This document shows positions 1 through 5,355 of a DNA stretch of 5,355 nucleotides, piece after piece (within the stretch, counting starts at the first letter, position 1; each line of letters starts with the position of its first letter). The notes under the pieces were generated by a model. That model searched no databases. It saw only the letters and a program-made list of their open reading frames with translations, and was not told the origin of the DNA. Both the position numbers and the translations under genes were made by a program. Source of the stretch: Thiohalospira sp051745535 (GTDB lineage Bacteria; Pseudomonadota; Gammaproteobacteria; Thiohalospirales; Thiohalospiraceae). Location of the stretch: positions 1-5,355 of the forward strand of contig JBNJED010000106.1 in assembly GCA_051745535.1 (NCBI GenBank), written 5' to 3'.

Positions 1-473
1 TCCCCCTGGAGGTGGTGGCCACCGACTACGCCACCGGGGAGACGGTGATCCTGGACGAGGGCGATCTGTTCGAGGCCGTGGGGGCGAGCATGGCGGTGCC
101 CGGCCTCTTCCCGCCGGTGCGCCGGGATGGCCGCCTGCTCATCGATGGCGGCACCTCCAACCCGCTGCCCTTCGACCGCCTCCAGGGGCGCTACGACCTG
201 GTGGTGGCGGTGGACGTCTCCGGGAGTCGCGATGCCCGGCCCGGGGAGGAGATGCCGGGATGGAGCGAGCTGCTCTTCAAGTCCTTCGAGGTGATGCAGC
301 AGGCGCTCATCGCCGAGCGGCTGCGCAGCGGCGAGCCGGACATCCTCATCCGGCCGGACGTCTCCGGGGTGCGCCTGCTCCACTTCCACCGGATCGAGAC
401 CATCCTGGAGCAGGCGGAGCCGGCGGCGGAGGAGCTGCGGCAGGCACTGACCAAGGCCGGCGTGGGTCGCTAG
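1..473 (+). CDS. Patatin-like phospholipase, C-terminal part (5' end outside window)
   Basis: This is the C-terminal 156 residues of a patatin-family acyl hydrolase, a family that uses a Ser-Asp dyad to cleave acyl esters of lipids. The frame is open from base 3 to the TAG at 471-473. The segment VVATDYATGE, the stretch GDLFEAVGASMAVPGLFPPV and the motif IDGGTSNPLP are the family's second half. The Asp of DGG, encoded at 144-146, is the dyad aspartate. The tail with PDILIRPDVSGV and FHRIE followed by a helical alanine- and glutamate-rich end fits bacterial RssA-like members. The oxyanion-hole glycines and the GxSxG nucleophile must lie upstream, so the GTG codons at 12 and 15 are internal and not the start. 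No signal peptide can be judged. The gene lies 218 bases before tkt and is probably a separate transcription unit. The family call is firm; the substrate is unknown. Confidence 0.88.
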   Translation, partial: PLEVVATDYATGETVILDEGDLFEAVGASMAVPGLFPPVRRDGRLLIDGGTSNPLPFDRLQGRYDLVVAVDVSGSRDARPGEEMPGWSELLFKSFEVMQQALIAERLRSGEPDILIRPDVSGVRLLHFHRIETILEQAEPAAEELRQALTKAGVGR

Positions 474-691
474 GGCCGCGCTGCCGCGCGCGCCCGGGCG
501 TTTATTGCCATCACCGCGCCAATGGGGGAGAATTGCCGGCTCAAAAATCCCCAGGGGGCGCCTTTTCGTGCCGGCGCCCGGTTCCGAATTCATTAACTGG
601 TTCAAGAGGTTGGGTGAAGTCGTGGTAGCTGCCCCGTGTCGGGCGCCCGCGTGAGTGCGACCCCTTTGACCAAGCTTGCAGGAGAAGCCAC
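474..691. other. Non-coding gap upstream of tkt; likely holds the operon promoter
   Basis: No plausible gene is visible in these 218 bases; the frames that cross it are continuations of shadows of the neighbours. It is less uniformly GC-rich than the genes, with AT-richer patches around 541-548 and 586-606. It contains the palindrome CGCCCGGGCG at 491-500, followed by TTTATT, the inverted repeat at 556-579, and the palindrome CGGGCGCCCG at 640-649. I see no convincing sigma-70 -35/-10 pair with 16-18 base spacing. TTGACC at 666-671 resembles a -35 box, but its -10 position would fall at the tkt start codon. That a promoter lies here is inferred from the gap length, the change of gene function and the start of the tkt-gap-pgk-pyk run. 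Confidence 0.5.
556..579. repeat. Inverted repeat GGGCGCC / GGCGCCC
   Basis: A perfect 7-bp inverted repeat has arms at 556-562 and 573-579 around a 10-base loop that begins with TTTT. It lies 83 bases after the phospholipase stop codon and 113 bases before the tkt start. It could be a factor-assisted terminator of the upstream gene or part of the tkt leader. There is no T-run after the right arm, so a classical intrinsic terminator is not supported. In DNA this GC-rich a chance occurrence is quite possible. Confidence 0.3.
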
Positions 692-2686
692 ATGCCGACC
701 CGCAGAGATCTAGCCAACGCCGTCCGTGCGCTATCCATGGACGCGGTGCAGAAGGCCAAGTCGGGCCACCCCGGCGCTCCCATGGGGATGGCCGACATCG
801 CCGAGGTCCTCTGGAACGACTTCATGGAGCACGACCCGGCCAACCCCTCCTGGGCGGACCGCGATCGCTTCGTCCTCTCCAACGGCCACGGCTCCATGCT
901 GATCTACTCCCTCCTCCACCTCACGGGCTACGACCTGCCCATGGAGGAGATCAAGAACTTCCGTCAGCTCCACTCCCAGACCCCGGGCCACCCCGAGGTG
1001 GGCTACACCGCCGGCATCGAGACCACCACCGGGCCGCTGGGCCAGGGGATCTCCAACGCCGTGGGCATGGCGCTGGCGGAGAAGGTGCTGGAGGGGCAGT
1101 TCAACACCCCCGAGCACCACATCGTCGACCACTATACCTACTGCTTCCTGGGTGACGGCTGCCTCATGGAGGGCGTCTCCCACGAGGCCTGCGCCCTGGC
1201 CGGAACCTGGGGGCTGGGCAAGCTCGTCGCCTTCTGGGACGACAACGGCATCTCCATCGACGGCCACACCGAGGGCTGGTTCACCGACGACACCCCGGGC
1301 CGCTTCGAGGCCTACGGCTGGCACGTGATCCGCGGCGTGGACGGCCACGACGCCGAGGCCGTCAAGAAGGCCATCGGCGAGGCCCGCTCGGTGAACGACA
1401 AGCCGACCCTCATCTGCACCAAGACCGTCATCGGCTTCGGCTCGCCGAACATGTGCGGCAGCCACGACTGCCACGGCGCCCCTCTGGGCGACGACGAGAT
1501 CGCCGCGACCCGCAAGAACATTGGCTGGGAGCACGGCCCCTTCGAGATCCCGGACGACATCTACAGCGGCTGGGATGCCAAGGCCAAGGGCGCCGAGGTG
1601 CGCAAGCACTGGGAGGAGAAGTTCGAGGCCTACCGCAAGGCCAACCCCGAGCTGGCCGCCGAGTTCGAGCGCCGCGTCCTCAAGGGTGACCTCCCGGCCG
1701 ACTGGGCGAAGAAGGCCGAGGACTTCATCAATCAGGTCGCCGAGAAGGGCGAGAAGGTCGCCACCCGCAAGGCCTCCCAGGCGGCCATCACCGGCTATGC
1801 CGAGTCCCTGCCCGAGTTCCTGGGCGGCTCCGCCGACCTCACCGGTTCCAACAACACCGACTGGAAGGGCTGCAAGGACATCACGGCCACCGTGTCGGAT
1901 GGCAACTACATCCACTACGGCGTCCGCGAGTTCGGCATGGCCGCCATCATGAACGGCGTCGCCCTGCACGGCGGCTTCGTGCCCTTCGGCGGCACCTTCA
2001 TGATGTTCTCCGACTACGCCCGCAACGGCGTGCGCATGTCGGCGCTCATGAAGCAGAAGGTCATCTACGTCTTCACCCACGACTCCATCGGTCTGGGCGA
2101 GGACGGCCCCACCCACCAGCCGGTGGAGCACCACGCCAGCCTGCGCCACATCCCGAACCTGGACGTGTGGCGGCCGGCCGACGCCGTGGAGACCGCCGTC
2201 GCCTGGCGCTGCAGCATCGAGCGCAACGACGGCCCCTCCGCGCTGGCGCTCTCCCGCCAGGGCCTGCCCCACATGGCGCGCGACAGCCAGCAGATGGGCG
2301 ACATCCAGCGCGGCGGCTACATCCTGCGCGACTGCGACGGCGACCCCGAGGCCATCATCATCGCCACCGGCTCCGAGGTGGAGATCGCCATGAATGCCGC
2401 CGAGGAGCTCTCCGACCGCAAGGTGCGCGTGGTCTCCATGCCCTGCGTGGAGCGCTTCGAGGCCCAGGACGCCGCCTACCGCGAGAAGGTCCTGCCGACG
2501 AGCTGCCGCAACCGGGTCTCCGTGGAGGCCGGCGTCACCGACTACTGGGCGCGCTACATCGGCCTGGACGGCAAGGCGGTGGGCATCGACACCTTCGGCG
2601 AGTCCGCCCCCGGCGGCGACCTCTACGAGTACTTCGGCCTCACCACGCCGAAGGTCGTCGAGGCCGTGAAGTCCGTGCTGGCCTGA
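692..2686 (+). CDS. tkt: Transketolase
   Basis: Cytoplasmic thiamine-diphosphate (ThDP) enzyme that transfers two-carbon ketol units from ketoses such as xylulose 5-phosphate or fructose 6-phosphate to aldoses. It acts in the non-oxidative pentose phosphate pathway and in Calvin cycle regeneration. The 664 residues match the usual full length. The N-terminal ThDP domain shows SGHPGAPMGMAD with His26, SNGHG with His66, and TPGHPEVGYTAG with His100. The ThDP/metal motif starts at GDG (154-156) and ends at Asn185. His261 lies in CHGAPLG. The pyrimidine domain carries Arg359 and Ser386 (phosphate binding), REFGM with Glu413, and His463 and Asp471 to His475 in THDSIGLGEDGPTHQP. Arg522 follows in LSRQG. 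A C-terminal transketolase domain with ATGSEVE begins near 555. All catalytic residues known from E. coli TktA are in place. The ATG is preceded by AGGAG (680-684) with a 7-base spacer. It is the first gene of the apparent operon, 82 bases before gap. It would be named cbbT if autotrophy is shown. Confidence 0.98.
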   Translation: MPTRRDLANAVRALSMDAVQKAKSGHPGAPMGMADIAEVLWNDFMEHDPANPSWADRDRFVLSNGHGSMLIYSLLHLTGYDLPMEEIKNFRQLHSQTPGHPEVGYTAGIETTTGPLGQGISNAVGMALAEKVLEGQFNTPEHHIVDHYTYCFLGDGCLMEGVSHEACALAGTWGLGKLVAFWDDNGISIDGHTEGWFTDDTPGRFEAYGWHVIRGVDGHDAEAVKKAIGEARSVNDKPTLICTKTVIGFGSPNMCGSHDCHGAPLGDDEIAATRKNIGWEHGPFEIPDDIYSGWDAKAKGAEVRKHWEEKFEAYRKANPELAAEFERRVLKGDLPADWAKKAEDFINQVAEKGEKVATRKASQAAITGYAESLPEFLGGSADLTGSNNTDWKGCKDITATVSDGNYIHYGVREFGMAAIMNGVALHGGFVPFGGTFMMFSDYARNGVRMSALMKQKVIYVFTHDSIGLGEDGPTHQPVEHHASLRHIPNLDVWRPADAVETAVAWRCSIERNDGPSALALSRQGLPHMARDSQQMGDIQRGGYILRDCDGDPEAIIIATGSEVEIAMNAAEELSDRKVRVVSMPCVERFEAQDAAYREKVLPTSCRNRVSVEAGVTDYWARYIGLDGKAVGIDTFGESAPGGDLYEYFGLTTPKVVEAVKSVLA

Positions 2687-2696
2687 GGGCCGCTTC

Positions 2697-2728
2697 CCCG
2701 CCCCGGGCCGGATTGTGCCCGGGGCGGG
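2697..2728 (+). terminator. Intercistronic GC hairpin between tkt and gap (terminator-like, no U-tract)
   Basis: A perfect 12-bp stem pairs 2697-2708 with 2717-2728 (right arm GCCCGGGGCGGG), closing an 8-base loop CGGATTGT. It begins 10 bases after the tkt stop. The bases that follow, CCGATTTCC, have only three Ts in a row, so intrinsic termination should be partial at most. With gap following 40 bases later on the same strand, I favour an attenuator, an mRNA processing boundary or a 3'-end protector for tkt message. The stem itself is certain from the sequence; its role is inferred. Confidence 0.55.
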
Positions 2729-2768
2729 CCGATTTCCAGCAAAACTTCAGCATCAGGAGTAACAAGCA

Positions 2769-3770
2769 ATGACGATCAAGGTTGGTATCAACGGCTTCGG
2801 CCGCATCGGCCGCATGGTCTTCCGCGCCATCGCCAAGGACTTCCCGAACCTCGAGGTGGTCGGCGTCAACGACCTGCTGGAGCCGGACTATCTGGCGTAC
2901 ATGCTGCGCTATGACTCCGTCCACGGCCGCTTCGGCGGCGAGGTCTCCGTCGAGGGCGACAACCTCGTGGTCGACGGCAAGAAGATCCGCCTGACCGCCG
3001 AGAAGGACCCGGCCGCCCTGAAGTGGGGCGACATCGGGGCCGATCTGGTCATCGAGTCCACCGGCCTCTTCCTCACCGCCGAGACCGCCCAGAAGCACCT
3101 GGACGCCGGCGCCAAGAAGGTCGTGATGTCCGCGCCCTCCAAGGACGACACCCCCATGTTCGTCTACGGCGTGAACCACACCGACTACAGCGGCCAGACC
3201 ATGATCTCCGCCGCCTCCTGCACCACCAACGCCCTGGCGCCGGTGGCCAAGGTCCTGCACGACAAGTTCGGCATCAAGCGCGGCCTGATGACCACCGTGC
3301 ACGCCGCCACCGCCACCCAGAAGACCGTCGACGGCCCCTCCCAGAAGGACTGGCGTGGCGGCCGCGGCATCCTGGAGAACATCATCCCGTCCTCCACCGG
3401 TGCCGCCAAGGCGGTGGGCAAGGTCCTCTCCGACCTCAACGGCAAGCTCACCGGCATGGCCTTCCGCGTGCCGACCTCCGACGTCTCCGTGGTGGACCTG
3501 ACCGCCGAGCTGGACAAGGAGGCCGACTACGACGCGGTCTGCAAGGCGATGAAGGAGGCCTCTCAGGGCGAGCTCAAGGGCGTGCTGGACTACACCGACG
3601 ACAAGGTGGTCTCCACCGACTTCCGCGGCGCCACTGCGCCGTCGGTCTTCGACGCCGGTGCCGGCATCCAGCTCGACCCCACCTTCGTGAAGGTCGTCGC
3701 CTGGTACGACAACGAGTACGGCTACACCTGCAACATGCTCCGCATGGCCGAGCACGCCGCCAAGAACTAG
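2769..3770 (+). CDS. gap: Glyceraldehyde-3-phosphate dehydrogenase, phosphorylating, type I
   Basis: Reversibly converts glyceraldehyde 3-phosphate, phosphate and NAD(P)+ to 1,3-bisphosphoglycerate; cytoplasmic homotetramer in the family. Its 333 residues match the usual length. The N-terminal Rossmann fold has INGFGRIGR (7-15) and the acidic residue Asp35 in VNDLLEPDY, which favours NAD over NADP. The catalytic part has SAASCTTNALAP with nucleophile Cys151 and general base His178 in TTVHAAT. TVDGPSQKDWRGGRG (186-200), NIIPSSTGAAKAVGK and WYDNEYGYTCNM at the C-terminus follow. These segments resemble E. coli GapA, the eukaryote-like gammaproteobacterial clade. Residue 155 is Ala where most members have a second Cys (CTTNC). 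The start ATG has AGGAG at 2755-2759 with a 9-base spacer. It sits between hairpins 82 bases after tkt and 115 bases before pgk. The reaction is certain; cofactor choice is inferred from Asp35. Confidence 0.98.
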   Translation: MTIKVGINGFGRIGRMVFRAIAKDFPNLEVVGVNDLLEPDYLAYMLRYDSVHGRFGGEVSVEGDNLVVDGKKIRLTAEKDPAALKWGDIGADLVIESTGLFLTAETAQKHLDAGAKKVVMSAPSKDDTPMFVYGVNHTDYSGQTMISAASCTTNALAPVAKVLHDKFGIKRGLMTTVHAATATQKTVDGPSQKDWRGGRGILENIIPSSTGAAKAVGKVLSDLNGKLTGMAFRVPTSDVSVVDLTAELDKEADYDAVCKAMKEASQGELKGVLDYTDDKVVSTDFRGATAPSVFDAGAGIQLDPTFVKVVAWYDNEYGYTCNMLRMAEHAAKN

Positions 3771-3781
3771 GGCGCGCTCCG

Positions 3782-3803
3782 GGGGTGGCCTCCGGGCCAC
3801 CCC
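3782..3803 (+). terminator. Intercistronic hairpin with UCCG tetraloop between gap and pgk
   Basis: A perfect 9-bp stem pairs GGGGTGGCC (3782-3790) with GGCCACCCC (3795-3803) around TCCG. As RNA this is a UNCG-class tetraloop closed by a C-G pair, a notably stable loop type. It starts 11 bases after the gap stop codon. A C/G-rich run follows with no T-tract, so it is not a typical intrinsic terminator. It may protect the gap message from 3' exonucleases or reduce read-through into pgk. The structure is seen; the role is inferred. Confidence 0.55.
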
Positions 3804-3874
3804 GCCCCCGCGGGGGGCATCGGCCGGGGTCGCCGTGCGCGGCCCCCGCCAATGGCTCCCGAGCACAACTATTG

Positions 3875-3881
3875 AGGAGGT
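3875..3881 (+). promoter_or_regulatory. Strong ribosome binding site that fixes the pgk start
   Basis: AGGAGGT is an exact complement to the conserved 16S rRNA 3' end and lies 4 bases before the ATG at 3886. It decides the start against the longer in-frame reading from GTG at 3835, which would add 17 residues (MRGPRQWLPS...) that do not resemble any Pgk N-terminus and has no comparable site upstream. Confidence 0.9.
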
Positions 3882-3885
3882 ACAC

Positions 3886-5070
3886 ATGGCCACCATCCGC
3901 ATGACCGATCTCGACCTCGCCGGCAAGCGCGTGCTGATCCGCGAGGACCTGAACGTCCCCATCAAGGACGGCAAGGTGGGGGACGACACCCGCATCCGCG
4001 CCTCCCTGGAGACCATCCGCCACGCCAAGGATGCCGGGGCGAAGGTGATGCTCATGTCCCACCTGGGCCGCCCCGAGGAGGGCGTCCCCGACCAGGAGAA
4101 CTCCATCCAGCCGGTGGCCGACCACCTCTCCGGCCTGCTGGGCGAGACGGTCCGCGTCATCCCCGACTACCTGGAGAACGAGCCCCGGGTCGGCGAGGGC
4201 GAGGTGGTCCTGCTGGAGAACGTCCGCTACAACAAGGGCGAGAAGAAGGACGACGAGACGCTGGCGAAGAAGTACGCCGCCCTGTGTGACGTCTTCGTCA
4301 TGGACGCCTTCGGCACCGCCCACCGCGCCCAGGCCTCCACCCACGGCGTGGCGAAGTTTGCCCCGGTGGCCTGCGCCGGCCCGCTCCTCGGTCGCGAGCT
4401 GGACTCCCTGGCGGCCGCCCTGGAGAACCCGCGCCGGCCCATGGTGGCCATCGTCGCCGGCTCCAAGGTCTCCTCCAAGCTCACTGTCCTGGAGCAGCTC
4501 TCCACCAAGGTGGATCAGCTCATCGTCGGCGGCGGCATCGCCAACACCTTCATCAAGGCCGCCGGCTACAACATCGGCAAGAGCCTCTACGAGGAGGACC
4601 TGGTGGGCGAGGCCAAGCGCCTCATGGACCAGGCCAAGGCAGCCGGGGGCGAGATCCCGATCCCCAGCGACGTCACCGTGGGCAAGGAGTTCTCCGAGAG
4701 CACCCCCGCCGAGGTGAAGCCGGTGGACGGCGTCGCCGACGACGACATGATCTTCGATGTCGGCCCGGAGACCGCCGGCCGTTTCGACGGCATGCTCAAG
4801 GATGCCGGCACCATCGTCTGGAACGGGCCGGTGGGCGTCTTCGAGTTCGACCAGTTCGGCAAGGGGACCGAGGCCATGGCCAAGGCCATCGCCGCCTCCG
4901 ACGCCTTCTCCATCGCCGGCGGCGGGGATACCCTCGCGGCGGTGGCCAAGTACGGCGTGGAAGACGGCGTCTCCTACATCTCCACCGGCGGCGGCGCCTT
5001 CCTGGAATTCCTGGAGGGCAAGACCCTGCCGGCCGTGGCCATTCTCGAGGAACGCGCAAAGGAGGCGTAA
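3886..5070 (+). CDS. pgk: Phosphoglycerate kinase
   Basis: Transfers phosphate between 1,3-bisphosphoglycerate and ADP, giving 3-phosphoglycerate and ATP, and runs in reverse in gluconeogenesis and CO2 fixation. It is a cytoplasmic monomer in the family. The 394 residues are close to the bacterial norm. The N-terminal, substrate-binding domain shows IREDLNVP with Asp21 and Asn23, Arg36, SHLGRP (58-63), LLENVRYNKGEKKDDE with Arg114, and AFGTAHRAQAS with Arg147. The nucleotide-binding half shows AGSKVSSKL with Lys198, IVGGGIANTF, WNGPVGVFE ending at Glu319, AGGGDT (344-349) and STGGGAFLE (366-374). The closing segment LEERAKEA is typical. Start chosen at the ATG behind AGGAGGT. By hand count it has 62 Asp/Glu against 43 Lys/Arg, so it is clearly acidic. 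pyk starts only 33 bases after its stop, implying co-transcription. It would be named cbbK in an autotroph. Confidence 0.98.
   Translation: MATIRMTDLDLAGKRVLIREDLNVPIKDGKVGDDTRIRASLETIRHAKDAGAKVMLMSHLGRPEEGVPDQENSIQPVADHLSGLLGETVRVIPDYLENEPRVGEGEVVLLENVRYNKGEKKDDETLAKKYAALCDVFVMDAFGTAHRAQASTHGVAKFAPVACAGPLLGRELDSLAAALENPRRPMVAIVAGSKVSSKLTVLEQLSTKVDQLIVGGGIANTFIKAAGYNIGKSLYEEDLVGEAKRLMDQAKAAGGEIPIPSDVTVGKEFSESTPAEVKPVDGVADDDMIFDVGPETAGRFDGMLKDAGTIVWNGPVGVFEFDQFGKGTEAMAKAIAASDAFSIAGGGDTLAAVAKYGVEDGVSYISTGGGAFLEFLEGKTLPAVAILEERAKEA
5059..5065 (+). promoter_or_regulatory. Shine-Dalgarno-like AAGGAGG at the end of pgk
   Basis: AAGGAGG sits inside the last codons of pgk, ending 5 bases before the last base of the TAA stop. 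It is 38 bases upstream of the pyk ATG, too far for normal pairing with that start, and no ATG, GTG, TTG or CTG occurs between them. It may simply reflect the Lys-Glu codons of the conserved C-terminus. It could also act as a standby or re-initiation site for ribosomes finishing pgk. Confidence 0.25.
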
Positions 5071-5103
5071 GGGTCCGGGTCCGCCCGAAGACCGCGAACG
5101 CAT

Positions 5104-5355
5104 ATGCCCAGACGAACCAAGATCGTAGCCACACTGGGTCCGGCCACCGACGACCCCAAGATGATCGACCGGATCATCGAGGCGGGCGTCGACCTGGTCC
5201 GGATCAACTTCTCCCACGGTGAACCCGACGACCACCGCGAGCGGGTGGAGCGGGTGCGCAATCGCGCCCGCGCCCACGGCCGGCAGGTCGGCGTCCTCGC
5301 CGACCTCCAGGGCCCCAAGATCCGCATCGAGTGCTTCGCGGACGGCCCCATCGAG
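5104..5355 (+). CDS. pyk: Pyruvate kinase, N-terminal part (3' end outside window)
   Basis: Only the first 84 codons are present, read from the ATG at 5104 to the window end without a stop. Pyruvate kinase transfers phosphate from phosphoenolpyruvate to ADP, giving pyruvate and ATP. The N-terminus RRTKIVATLGPAT (3-15), then LVRINFSHGEPDDH (31-44) and LADLQGPKIR (65-74), are signature segments of the first half of the catalytic barrel. Arg33, and the potassium-site residues Asn35, Ser37 and Asp67, are in place. RRTKIV and DLQGPKIR look more like E. coli PykA than PykF, but the allosteric C-domain is not visible. The start is fixed by homology to the family and by an in-frame TAA (the pgk stop) 33 bases upstream. 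No good ribosome binding site is seen at the usual distance; GAAG at 5087-5090 is 13 bases away. Translational coupling to pgk is plausible. Confidence 0.95.
   Translation, partial: MPRRTKIVATLGPATDDPKMIDRIIEAGVDLVRINFSHGEPDDHRERVERVRNRARAHGRQVGVLADLQGPKIRIECFADGPIE

Larger units (their letters stand above)
692..5355 (+). other. Probable tkt-gap-pgk-pyk operon
   Basis: Four consecutive co-directional genes encode linked steps of triose and pentose phosphate metabolism, with gaps of 82, 115 and 33 bases. The same gene order, often continuing with a class II fructose-bisphosphate aldolase gene, is known in many proteobacteria including autotrophic ones. Co-transcription is inferred from order, spacing and function. 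The hairpins on either side of gap suggest that transcript levels may differ between segments. Confidence 0.75.

Noticed and set aside
12..14. GTG at 12 as the true start of the phospholipase
   Set aside because: The frame is open upstream to the window edge, and the first half of the patatin domain with the GxSxG serine is missing, so the gene clearly begins before the window.
260..628. Open frame of 122 codons crossing the phospholipase 3' end and the gap
   Set aside because: It overlaps the real gene in another frame, is rich in Arg/Ala/Gly/Pro from GC bias, and has no recognisable motif.
666..671. TTGACC as a -35 promoter box
   Set aside because: The matching -10 position would fall at 689-694, on the tkt start codon, and the sequence there, CACATG, is not a -10 box.
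731..2272. Long open frame on the - strand across tkt (513 codons)
   Set aside because: It mirrors the GC-biased third positions of tkt; the product is a low-complexity Val/Gly/Ala/Leu-rich sequence with no recognisable domain, while the + strand encodes a complete transketolase.
3835..3885. Longer pgk start at GTG 3835
   Set aside because: The extra 17 residues do not look like any Pgk N-terminus, and AGGAGGT at 3875-3881 is placed exactly for the ATG at 3886.
2640..5277. Long - strand open frames across gap, pgk and pyk (506 and 567 codons)
   Set aside because: Same codon-bias artefact. They run across several conserved genes and intergenic hairpins and give Gly/Val/Asp-rich sequence with no family resemblance.
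1..5355. CRISPR array, tRNA or rRNA genes, insertion sequences, prophage or defence genes
   Set aside because: I saw no spaced direct repeats, no tRNA-like folds, no transposase motifs and no terminal inverted repeats. Nearly all of the window is accounted for by conserved housekeeping genes.

Overview
The window is ordinary GC-rich bacterial chromosome with third codon positions almost always G or C. It holds the 3' end of a patatin-like phospholipase gene, then a co-directional run of central carbon genes: tkt (transketolase), gap (glyceraldehyde-3-phosphate dehydrogenase), pgk (phosphoglycerate kinase) and the first 84 codons of pyk (pyruvate kinase). All five genes lie on the + strand. 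The Tkt, Gap and Pgk proteins look closest to the gammaproteobacterial (E. coli TktA/GapA/Pgk-type) versions, from memory of those sequences. The high GC, the tkt-gap-pgk-pyk order and the acid-rich proteins together suggest a gammaproteobacterium, perhaps of the Ectothiorhodospiraceae type (often autotrophic, often halophilic). That placement is inference, not proof.

Layout: bases 1-473 are the end of the phospholipase gene. Bases 474-691 are a 218-base non-coding gap with several GGCGCC-type palindromes and one AT-richer patch; it is the likely place for the operon promoter. Bases 692-2686 are tkt. Bases 2687-2768 hold a perfect 12-bp GC hairpin. Bases 2769-3770 are gap. Bases 3771-3885 hold a 9-bp hairpin with a UCCG tetraloop and a near-perfect ribosome binding site. 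Bases 3886-5070 are pgk. After a 33-base gap, pyk starts at 5104 and runs off the window.

How the genes work together: Pgk and Gap interconvert 3-phosphoglycerate, 1,3-bisphosphoglycerate and glyceraldehyde 3-phosphate. Transketolase moves two-carbon units between sugar phosphates using glyceraldehyde 3-phosphate. Pyruvate kinase drains lower glycolysis to pyruvate. The set serves glycolysis, gluconeogenesis, the pentose phosphate pathway and, if Rubisco and phosphoribulokinase exist elsewhere in the genome, the Calvin cycle. The window alone cannot tell which dominates.

I found no undescribed system. The points most worth a second look are the two intercistronic hairpins that bracket gap at nearly the same distance from the preceding stop codon, the loss of the usual second cysteine next to the GAPDH catalytic cysteine, and a perfect Shine-Dalgarno sequence at the end of pgk that has no start codon at normal spacing.
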